This document shows positions 1 to 5,048 of a DNA stretch of 5,080 nt, piece by piece. The position numbers and the translations under genes are program-made. Positions within the stretch are counted from its first letter, which is position 1. Every line of letters begins with the position of its first letter. Below the pieces are notes generated by a model, which saw nothing but the letters and a program-made list of their open reading frames with translations, made no database searches and had not been told where the DNA came from. The DNA is from DATEUP01 sp035283065 (GTDB taxonomy: Archaea > Thermoplasmatota > DTKX01 > DATEUP01). The stretch covers positions 1 through 5,080 of the forward strand of contig DATEUP010000135.1 in assembly GCA_035283065.1 (NCBI GenBank), in the 5' to 3' direction.

Positions 1-387
1 GACGAGTTCGTTGCAGTTGTAGCAGTACTGCCGGCCGACATTCGCAAACAGGAGCCGCAGGTAGTCGTAGATCTCCGTGACCGTCCCGACGATCGAGCGC
101 GGGTTGCGCGCGCCGGACTTCTGGTCGATCGAGATCGCCGGCGAGAGGCCTTCGATCGATTCGACATTGGGCTTCTGCATCTGCTCGAGGAACTGGCGCG
201 CGTAGGCCGAGAGGGACTCGACGTAGCGCCTTTGCCCCTCCGCGTAGATCGTGTCGAAGGCGAGCGAGGACTTGCCGGACCCTGAGGGCCCGGTGATCAC
301 GGTGAGCGAGTTCCGGGGGATCACGACATCGATATTCTTGAGGTTGTGCTCGCGCGCGCCTCGGATCGTGATGTTCTCGAGCGCCAC
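1..387 (-). CDS. uvrA: UvrA, excinuclease ABC subunit A (N-terminal 129 residues, cut by window edge)
   Basis: UvrA is the ATPase that scans DNA for bulky lesions and loads UvrB in nucleotide excision repair in the cytoplasm. The visible N-terminus starts ALENITIRGAREHNLKNID. It has a Walker A motif GPSGSGKSS at about residues 33-41, followed by the family signatures FDTIYAEGQRRYVESLSAYA (about 44-63) and GLSPAISIDQK (80-90). The TVTEIYDYLRLLFANVG stretch follows (102-118), then a CxxC pair at Cys122 and Cys125 that begins a zinc module. The start is a GTG at 385-387. It is supported by a Shine-Dalgarno GGGGAGG at 395-401, seven bases upstream and directly after the uvrB stop. UvrA is normally about 940 residues, so the rest lies left of the window. 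It is cotranscribed behind uvrB with a 14-base gap. The assignment is very secure. Confidence 0.97.
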   Translation of the reverse strand, partial: MALENITIRGAREHNLKNIDVVIPRNSLTVITGPSGSGKSSLAFDTIYAEGQRRYVESLSAYARQFLEQMQKPNVESIEGLSPAISIDQKSGARNPRSIVGTVTEIYDYLRLLFANVGRQYCYNCNELV

Positions 388-394
388 GTTTCCG

Positions 395-401
395 CCTCCC
401 C
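395..401 (-). promoter_or_regulatory. Shine-Dalgarno of uvrA
   Basis: GGGGAGG on the minus strand immediately follows the uvrB TGA stop (402-404) and lies seven bases ahead of the uvrA GTG. It fixes the GTG as the uvrA start. The arrangement suggests that uvrA is translated from the uvrB message by reinitiation or direct internal loading. Confidence 0.75.
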
Positions 402-2408
402 TCAGTTCGGTGCGATAAGGACGCCGCGCTTCTCGGCATCCTTCTTCAAGCCGGCGATTTCGTCCCGCAGCGTCGCGGCACGCTCGAACTCGAGGGCGGC
501 CGCGGCCCTCTTCATCTCGTCCTCCAGAAGCTGGATGAGCGCGCCCACGTCCTCGTCGGCAAGCGCCTTGGCCGCCGCCTCGGCCTTGCCCCGGCCTTGG
601 GCGATCTTGCGGTACGAGTCGAGCAGCGGGCTTCGCACGTGGCGCACGGCGGCGCTCACCGCCTCGATCCCGTGGACGCGGTTGTACTCGATCTGGCGCC
701 GGCGGCGCTCCTGGGTCACGTCCACGACCTTGCGGATCGCGTCGGTCTCCTTGTCCGCGTACATGATCACGCGGCCCCGGATGTTGCGCGCCGCGCGCCC
801 CACGGTCTGGAGGAGGGCGGTCTCGCCGCGCAGGAACCCCTCGCGGTCGGCGTCGAGGATCCCGATGAACCCGACGATCGGCAGGTCGAGGCCCTCGCGC
901 AGGAGGTTGATCCCCACGATCACGTCGAAGACGTCGTTCTTGAGGCCCTCGATCACGTCGATCCGCTCGAGCGTCTCGATGTCGCTGTGGAGGTACTGCA
1001 CGCGGACTTCGAGGTCCTTCAGGTAGTCCGTGAGGTCCTCGGCCATCTTCTTGGTGAGGGTGGTGACGAGGACCTTGTCGCCCTGGGCCACGGTCTTGCG
1101 GATTTCCCCGATCAGGTCGTCCACCTGGTTCTTGCGCGGGCGCACCTCGATCAGCGGGTCGACAACCCCGGTGGGCCGCACGATCTGCTCGACGACGAGC
1201 GCGCTGTCCTGGATCTCGAAGGGCGCGGGGGTCGCCGAGACATAGAGAACCTGCCTGATCTTCTTCGAGAACTCGGGGAACCTGAGCGGCCGGTTGTCGA
1301 GCGCGGAGGGCAGGCGGAAGCCGTACTCGACGAGCGTTTCCTTCCGGGTCCGGTCGCCCTCGTACATCCCCCGCACCTGGGGGACGGTCACGTGGGACTC
1401 GTCGATGATCATGAGAAAGTCCTGCGGGAAGAAGTCGATGAGCGTGTGGGGCGGCGACCCGGAAGGGCGCCCCTCAATGGGCCTCGAGTAGTTCTCGATG
1501 CCCTGGCAGTACCCCTGGACCTGGAGCATCTCGAGGTCGAATTCCGTGCGCTGGCGCAGCCGCTGGGCCTCGACGAGTTTGTCGTCGCGCTCGAAGGCCG
1601 CGACGCGCGCCTCCATCTCCTCGCGGATGCGCCGGATCCCCTTCTTGAGCTTGTCCTCGGTGGTCACGTACTGCTTCGCCGGGTAGACGAGGACGGTGGG
1701 GAGCTTCTCCAGCAGGTCGAGCGTGACCTGGTGGTGCACCGAGAGCCGGTCAATCCGGTCGCCGTCGTACTCGACCCGCAGGACCTCCCTCTGGCCCGGA
1801 AGCACGACGTCAAGGACCTCGCCGCGCACGCGGAACGTCCCGTCGGTGGGCTGGAAGTCGTTGCGCGTGTAGTACATCTCGACGAGCTTGCGGACGAGTT
1901 CTTCGCGCGGCATCTCGTCGCCCGTGGTGAGCTGGATGCACCCCTCGCGGAAGTCCGCGGGGTCGCCGAGGCCATAGATGCAGGAGACGGAGGCCACGAC
2001 GATCACATCGCGGCGGGCGAGCAGCGAGGCCGTCGCCTTGAAGCGCAGGCGCTCAATCTCCTCGTTCTTGCTCATCTCCTTGGCGATGTACGTGTCCGTC
2101 CGGGGCATGTAGGCCTCGGGTTGGTAGTAGTCGTAATAGGACACGAAGTACTCGACGGCGTTGTCGGGGAAGAACTCCCTTAACTCATTGTATAACTGCG
2201 CCGCGAGCGTCTTATTGTGGGAGATGACAAGCGTCGGACGGTTGAGTGCCTGGATCAGGTTCGCCATCGTGAAGGTCTTGCCCGAGCCCGTGACGCCGAG
2301 CAGCGTTGCCGATCGCGCGCGTTTCTTCGCGAAGAGGTCGACGAGCTTCTCGATCGCCTGCGGCTGGTCGCCGGTGGGCTTGAACTCCGAGGTCAGGCGG
2401 AAATCCAT
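402..2408 (-). CDS. uvrB: UvrB, excinuclease ABC subunit B
   Basis: UvrB is the helicase-like subunit that UvrA loads onto damaged DNA. It verifies the lesion and recruits UvrC for incision. At 668 residues it matches the usual family length. Visible in order: GDQPQAIEKL near the N-terminus (13-22); Walker A GVTGSGKT (38-45); the damage-probing beta-hairpin with its tyrosines, YYDYYQPEAY (91-100); a DESH Walker B (336-339); SATPAPFE (391-398); GINLLREGLDLP (499-510); LDADREGFLR (518-527); and motif VI QTVGRAAR (534-541). A C-terminal UVR motif (about 619-655, containing LEFERAATLRDEI) binds UvrC. The ATG at 2406-2408 gives the canonical MDFRLTSEFKPTGDQ start. No Shine-Dalgarno is seen. A TATA-like box about 30 bases upstream implies a leader of only a few bases. 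uvrA follows in the same operon. No key residue is missing. Archaeal uvrABC genes are generally thought to have come from bacteria. Confidence 0.98.
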   Translation of the reverse strand: MDFRLTSEFKPTGDQPQAIEKLVDLFAKKRARSATLLGVTGSGKTFTMANLIQALNRPTLVISHNKTLAAQLYNELREFFPDNAVEYFVSYYDYYQPEAYMPRTDTYIAKEMSKNEEIERLRFKATASLLARRDVIVVASVSCIYGLGDPADFREGCIQLTTGDEMPREELVRKLVEMYYTRNDFQPTDGTFRVRGEVLDVVLPGQREVLRVEYDGDRIDRLSVHHQVTLDLLEKLPTVLVYPAKQYVTTEDKLKKGIRRIREEMEARVAAFERDDKLVEAQRLRQRTEFDLEMLQVQGYCQGIENYSRPIEGRPSGSPPHTLIDFFPQDFLMIIDESHVTVPQVRGMYEGDRTRKETLVEYGFRLPSALDNRPLRFPEFSKKIRQVLYVSATPAPFEIQDSALVVEQIVRPTGVVDPLIEVRPRKNQVDDLIGEIRKTVAQGDKVLVTTLTKKMAEDLTDYLKDLEVRVQYLHSDIETLERIDVIEGLKNDVFDVIVGINLLREGLDLPIVGFIGILDADREGFLRGETALLQTVGRAARNIRGRVIMYADKETDAIRKVVDVTQERRRRQIEYNRVHGIEAVSAAVRHVRSPLLDSYRKIAQGRGKAEAAAKALADEDVGALIQLLEDEMKRAAAALEFERAATLRDEIAGLKKDAEKRGVLIAPN

Positions 2409-2432
2409 GGGGAAAGCGCAAGACGAGGAAAC

Positions 2433-2444
2433 GCTATTTAAAGC
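2433..2444. promoter_or_regulatory. Shared TATA-like element between divergent uvrB and membrane-protein genes
   Basis: GCTATTTAAAGC sits in the middle of the 53-base gap between two divergent starts. Read on the plus strand it is TATTTAAAG; on the minus strand it is CTTTAAATAG. Archaeal transcription typically starts about 25 bases downstream of the TATA centre. That would put plus-strand initiation near 2463-2465, at the ATG at 2462, and minus-strand initiation near 2412-2414, a few bases before the uvrB ATG. The purine-rich GGAAACG just upstream on the plus strand looks more like a TFB recognition element than the pyrimidine-rich flank on the minus side. Both genes would have leaderless or nearly leaderless messages. 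Confidence 0.6.
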
Positions 2445-2461
2445 AAAGGGGGGGTTGAGTG

Positions 2462-3628
2462 ATGGAGCCAGGGGGCGGCGGTCTGGACGGGGATTTCCCC
2501 AAGGCGCCCTTGCGGCTCTTGCGCCGGCCCTCGCGCGCGGTCGTCTCGCTTCTCGTGACCGTCGCGCTCCTCATCGCAACGGGCCTCTACAACAACGCGG
2601 CAGCGCCCCAACCGGCTCGGCAAACCTTTGCGGAAGTGATCCCGCTCGGCGCGGGCGACTCGGCGTCCTCGGCCCTTCGCATCGAAATCCAAAGTCCGCG
2701 GCCCGTGGTGGGCTCGCACTACGTGCTGGACCCCGACGCGGGTCTCTTGCATCCGATCGGGGGCGGGGCGCCGACGCGACCGTTCCCCCGGGAACCGGGG
2801 ACGCTCGAGGCGGTCGCGGACCGCGACAACTTCGCATGGGTTTGGCGCAATGAGGGGACCACGAGCGTGACGTATTTCGACCAGGGGCTCGGCACGCAGC
2901 GCCGGCTCGAAATCCCGGAGGCGAACGTCCCGCTGCCGGGAAGCCTCGTTGCCGGCGGGGGCAACGTCGCCTGGACCTATGCGCGCTCCGACGGCCGCTT
3001 TGCCTTGGCCCTATTCAATGCGACGGACCTCACGCTGCGCTTGTTCCCCGGGGGCCCGGGCGAGAACCGCACGGCCGCCGCGGTCCTGGGCCCCGACCTC
3101 TTCTTCACGAAGGCGTCCGACCGCTCGGACCTCTGGCTCCTCAACACGACCCGGGAGCGCGAAGAAATGCTCGCGCGGGGCCCCGGCGTAGGAACGGCAG
3201 CGGCCGGCCTCTTCTTCGTGGCTTGGATCAACGCGTCGGCAGTTCGCGGCGAGTATTTCGACGTCTACAACCGCGTCGTGGCGCCGATCCCGCCGCCCGC
3301 GGAGGTGACGCCCAAGTGGGTGCTCGCCGACGACCTCACGGTCCTCATGGGCGGCACGAAGCCAGGGTTCTTCTCGGCGAGTCCCCGCGTCCTCCTTTAC
3401 GACTTCGGCACGGCAAACTCCCACATCTACGAATCGATCGGCGTGGACTTCGATACCTCGGAGTTCTTCGCCTACGGCGACCTCACGGTCGTTTCGCTCG
3501 TCCACGAGACCCCGAAGAGGCCTGCCGCGCCCTACACGCTGCCCCTCCTGGCGGCGACCCTGGCGGCCACGGCCGTCACCGTGCTCGTCGCCGCCAAGGA
3601 CATTTTCCGAGAGGGCGAAGACCTTTAG
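2462..3628 (+). CDS. Membrane-anchored protein with propeller-like repeats, function unknown
   Basis: I do not recognise this 388-residue protein. A basic N-terminus (RLLRRPSR) precedes a transmembrane helix at about residues 26-43. A second helix at about 359-378 is followed by a short charged tail (KDIFREGEDL). The positive-inside rule places both ends in the cytoplasm and the ~310-residue middle outside. That middle shows a recurring pattern of hydrophobic strand, polar turn, then strand, beginning near residues 86, 123 (NFAWVW), 168 (NVAWTY), 212 (DLFFTK), 250 (LFFVAW), 291 (DLTVLM) and 340 (DLTVVS). The spacing is about 37-49 residues, as in six- or seven-bladed beta-propellers. Four N-glycosylation sequons (N186, N202, N228, N257) fit an exposed domain. 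No catalytic motif is visible. The ATG at 2462 is preferred because the TATA position predicts a leaderless message; a GTG at 2459 would add one residue. An outward-facing cyclophilin follows 34 bases downstream. Confidence 0.85.
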   Translation: MEPGGGGLDGDFPKAPLRLLRRPSRAVVSLLVTVALLIATGLYNNAAAPQPARQTFAEVIPLGAGDSASSALRIEIQSPRPVVGSHYVLDPDAGLLHPIGGGAPTRPFPREPGTLEAVADRDNFAWVWRNEGTTSVTYFDQGLGTQRRLEIPEANVPLPGSLVAGGGNVAWTYARSDGRFALALFNATDLTLRLFPGGPGENRTAAAVLGPDLFFTKASDRSDLWLLNTTREREEMLARGPGVGTAAAGLFFVAWINASAVRGEYFDVYNRVVAPIPPPAEVTPKWVLADDLTVLMGGTKPGFFSASPRVLLYDFGTANSHIYESIGVDFDTSEFFAYGDLTVVSLVHETPKRPAAPYTLPLLAATLAATAVTVLVAAKDIFREGEDL

Positions 3629-3629
3629 G

Positions 3630-3637
3630 CTTTAAGT
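3630..3637 (+). promoter_or_regulatory. Possible TATA box for the membrane-anchored cyclophilin
   Basis: CTTTAAGT lies about 26-33 bases ahead of the GTG at 3663, just after the stop of the preceding gene. This is the spacing expected for a leaderless or very short-leader archaeal message. No Shine-Dalgarno lies in the usual window before the GTG, which agrees with leaderless initiation. The match is weak, and read-through from the upstream gene is equally possible. Confidence 0.4.
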
Positions 3638-3662
3638 TCAAGGAGCGCCGGTTTAGGCCTCC

Positions 3663-4241
3663 GTGGCAAAGCTCGACAAGCGCGCGGAAGTTCGGCGGCG
3701 CAAGAAGCTGCGCCAGTACTCCTTCGTCGCGGGAACCCTGGCGGTCGTGGCGCTCGTGCTTGCCGCGGCCTGGGCCTTCTCGCCGCAGCCGCCGGGGCCG
3801 CTAAGCACGACGGGCAGGCAATGCGCGACGATCGTTACCCCTCACGGAGAAATCGTGGCCGTCATCTATACGGACCTCGTGCCGCAGACGGGCGCACGGT
3901 TCGCCAGCCTCTTCCAGGGCGGCTACTACAACGCCCTCGTATGGACGAGAGGCCCGCCCGAGGAAGATTGGGTGGTCCAAGCCGGCCAGGGCGGCTCGTC
4001 CCGCGACCCAATCCCCCTGGAGATCAATCCGAGCGTCAAGAACATCCGGGGCTCGCTTGGCGCTGCGCGGACGAACGACCCCAACAGCGCGACCACGCAG
4101 TTCTACATCCTCAAGCGAGATTCCTCGCACCTTGACGCCGGTTACTCCGTGTTCGGCACCGTAATTTCTGGTATGACCGCCGTGGACCAGATCTTGAAGA
4201 ACGAAACGATCACGCGCACCAGCCTTGCTCCGTGCGCCTGA
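3663..4241 (+). CDS. Membrane-anchored extracytoplasmic cyclophilin-type peptidyl-prolyl isomerase
   Basis: Cyclophilins catalyse cis-trans isomerisation of proline peptide bonds and assist protein folding. This 192-residue protein has a very basic N-terminus (KRAEVRRRKKLRQ), then one transmembrane helix at about 20-39. The cyclophilin domain at about 53-187 should therefore face outside. Family marks are HGEIVAVIYTDLVPQTGARF (61-80), DWVVQAGQ (102-109), SATTQFYILKRD (142-153) and LDAGYSVFG (157-165). The active-site loop reads WTRGPPEEDWVVQ where the neighbouring paralogue has WHRVENWVIQ. Arg96 and Gln106 are kept, but the loop is two residues longer and the usual histidine before the arginine is a threonine. 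The tryptophan typical of cyclosporin-sensitive cyclophilins is His156 here. Cys54 and Cys191 flank the domain and could form a disulfide. The GTG start is chosen because it puts a charged segment before the helix and matches the TATA spacing. Confidence 0.93.
   Translation: MAKLDKRAEVRRRKKLRQYSFVAGTLAVVALVLAAAWAFSPQPPGPLSTTGRQCATIVTPHGEIVAVIYTDLVPQTGARFASLFQGGYYNALVWTRGPPEEDWVVQAGQGGSSRDPIPLEINPSVKNIRGSLGAARTNDPNSATTQFYILKRDSSHLDAGYSVFGTVISGMTAVDQILKNETITRTSLAPCA
4068..4109 (+). repeat. Near-identical segment shared by the two cyclophilin genes, copy 1
   Basis: This 42-base stretch matches 4542-4583 at 40 positions without gaps. The last 26 bases (4084-4109) are identical to 4558-4583. It encodes the conserved SATTQFYI core and the residues just before it. 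Flanking parts of the two genes are much more diverged. Confidence 0.85.
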
Positions 4242-4251
4242 CGCGGGAGCC

Positions 4252-4256
4252 TTTTT
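4252..4256 (+). terminator. T-tract after the first cyclophilin gene, possible archaeal terminator
   Basis: Five consecutive T residues lie 10 bases after the TGA stop at 4239-4241 and within the 51-base gap before the next gene. Archaeal RNA polymerase can terminate at short T-runs without a hairpin. The same CTTTTTCAAG could instead be a poor TATA box for the next gene: initiation near 4280 would leave a short leader holding its ribosome site. The sequence does not separate these two readings. Confidence 0.3.
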
Positions 4257-4282
4257 CAAGGGGCGTGCGCCTTCACCCGCCA

Positions 4283-4287
4283 AGGTG
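4283..4287 (+). promoter_or_regulatory. Probable Shine-Dalgarno of the cytoplasmic cyclophilin
   Basis: AGGTG lies five bases ahead of the ATG at 4293 and matches part of the archaeal anti-Shine-Dalgarno. It supports that ATG as the start. It also marks this gene as leadered, unlike the three apparently leaderless or near-leaderless starts elsewhere in the window. Confidence 0.5.
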
Positions 4288-4292
4288 CGAGA

Positions 4293-4706
4293 ATGGGGCG
4301 AAAGGCAGCGATCAACACGGACTACGGGACCATCACGCTCGAGCTCTTTGAAGACAAGATGCCGAACTCCTGCAAGCGGTTCGTCGAGCTCGTGCAGAAG
4401 GGCGAGTTCAACAAGGGGATGCGATGGCACCGCGTGGAGAACTGGGTGATCCAGTGCGGCGAGGGGATCCACGGCTACCCCCCGATCAAGCTCGAGATCG
4501 ACCGCTCGCTCAAGCACAAGGCAGGCGCAGTGGGACTTGCCCGGACGAGCGACCCCCACAGCGCGACCACGCAGTTCTACATCGTGAAGAGGGACTCGTT
4601 TTCGCTCGATGGGAGCTACGCGATGTTCGGGATGGTGACCGAGGGCGCGCCGGTGATGGAGAAGATCAAGCCGAACGACCGGATCGTTTCGGTAAAGATG
4701 GTCTAA
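4293..4706 (+). CDS. Cytoplasmic cyclophilin-type peptidyl-prolyl cis-trans isomerase
   Basis: This is a compact 137-residue single-domain cyclophilin with no signal or membrane helix, so it is predicted to be cytoplasmic. It isomerises prolyl bonds during folding. It opens with the strand DYGTITLELFEDKMPNSCKR (10-29). The catalytic arginine is Arg47 in MRWHRVENWVIQCGEG (43-58), with Gln54 as the conserved glutamine. SATTQFYIVKRD (90-101) and LDGSYAMFG (105-113) follow. The phenylalanine-methionine pair usual before the glutamine is Trp-Val (51-52), as in the upstream paralogue. The position usually holding tryptophan for cyclosporin binding is a serine (104), so low cyclosporin sensitivity is expected. 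The protein is somewhat shorter than human cyclophilin A (165 residues), like many prokaryotic members. It lies 51 bases after its membrane-anchored paralogue, and the pair looks like a tandem duplication followed by a change of location. Confidence 0.96.
   Translation: MGRKAAINTDYGTITLELFEDKMPNSCKRFVELVQKGEFNKGMRWHRVENWVIQCGEGIHGYPPIKLEIDRSLKHKAGAVGLARTSDPHSATTQFYIVKRDSFSLDGSYAMFGMVTEGAPVMEKIKPNDRIVSVKMV
4542..4583 (+). repeat. Near-identical segment shared by the two cyclophilin genes, copy 2
   Basis: Partner of 4068-4109 at an offset of 474 bases. The only differences are G for A at 4549 and C for A at 4557, which change Asn to Ser and Asn to His in the protein. Confidence 0.85.
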
Positions 4707-4709
4707 ACC

Positions 4710-4723
4710 CATTGAGATCAATG
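4710..4723. repeat. Dyad just after the cyclophilin stop codon
   Basis: CATTGA-GA-TCAATG is a perfect six-base inverted repeat around two central bases, starting four bases after the TAA at 4704-4706. It could form a small hairpin in the 3' end of the message or be a protein-binding dyad. No T-run follows it, so a classic hairpin terminator on the plus strand is not supported. Confidence 0.6.
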
Positions 4724-4749
4724 AATATTAATAACGAGGATAACCAGCA

Positions 4750-4762
4750 ATAGCGTTGCTAT
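4750..4762. repeat. Dyad within the AT-rich island
   Basis: ATAGC-GTT-GCTAT is a perfect five-base inverted repeat with three central bases. Its centre is at 4756, about 39.5 bases after the centre of the dyad at 4710-4723 and 41 bases before that of the dyad at 4790-4804. Confidence 0.5.
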
Positions 4763-4789
4763 AGAACAACTACGATCAATAGGTCGCTT

Positions 4790-4804
4790 TTAATGTTACA
4801 TTAA
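4790..4804. repeat. Operator-like dyad in the AT-rich island
   Basis: TTAATGT-T-ACATTAA is a perfect seven-base inverted repeat around a single base. This is the size and symmetry typical of a binding site for a dimeric helix-turn-helix protein. No regulator gene is in the window, so its partner is unknown. Confidence 0.55.
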
Positions 4805-4849
4805 TATTTCTCAATATCAATAATCAAAGAACCGGAACTCGCCTGCACC

Positions 4850-4891
4850 CCTCAAGGGACCGCCGATCCGGCAGGGACCGGTCGGTTGAGG
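4850..4891. repeat. GC-rich interrupted inverted repeat
   Basis: CCTCAA (4850-4855) pairs with TTGAGG (4886-4891). After a two-base mismatch on each side, GACCG (4858-4862) pairs with CGGTC (4879-4883). A small GCCG-ATC-CGGC hairpin (4862-4872) lies inside and competes for one base. It could be a structured RNA element or a transcription stop structure. No known RNA family is recognised. Confidence 0.45.
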
Positions 4892-5048
4892 AGCACATGA
4901 TCGTCGAGGGAAGCTGCGGATCTTGTGCCGCTCAAAGCCAACCTCGTAAGACGGCTCGCGCGCGGCCCCGGAACGCATTTACAACCGTTGATGTATCGTC
5001 GAAATCCTGCAAAACGCGCCCAAAGAGCAGCTCCACGCTCAATTCTGC

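Larger units (their letters stand above)
4711..4821. repeat. Imperfect long inverted repeat bounding the AT-rich island
   Basis: The arm at 4711-4732 pairs with 4800-4821 at 17 of 22 positions. This includes a perfect nine-base block, AATATTAAT at 4724-4732 against ATTAATATT at 4800-4808. The arms enclose 67 bases (4733-4799). Chance complementarity is raised by the AT-rich composition, so the significance is moderate. Confidence 0.5.

Noticed and set aside
597..2183. Long plus-strand open frame of 528 codons opposite uvrB
   Set aside because: It is the antisense shadow of uvrB in GC-rich DNA. The translation is low-complexity in Val, Leu, Asp, Glu and Arg with no domain, and the minus strand encodes a complete, unmistakable UvrB.
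2161..2853. Plus-strand frame running from inside uvrB across the promoter into the membrane-protein gene
   Set aside because: It overlaps two solid genes in other frames, and its translation is rich in Arg, Gly and Ala, typical of a shadow frame.
3801..4721. Minus-strand open frame of 306 codons spanning both cyclophilin genes
   Set aside because: It lies antisense to two well-supported genes. Its apparent internal repeats (VELRGRAVGV) simply mirror the paralogy of the two cyclophilins.
4710..4723. Dyad after the cyclophilin gene as an intrinsic terminator
   Set aside because: The stem is short and AT-rich, and no T-run follows on the plus strand, so I list it only as a dyad.
4890..4925. 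Resemblance of GAGGGAAGCTGCGG to RNase P or SRP RNA core sequence
   Set aside because: The conserved blocks are not matched exactly, and the partner conserved regions are absent from the following sequence.
4975..5020. Possible tRNA T-loop in GTCGAAATCC
   Set aside because: No acceptor, D or anticodon stems could be drawn around it, so the resemblance is isolated.
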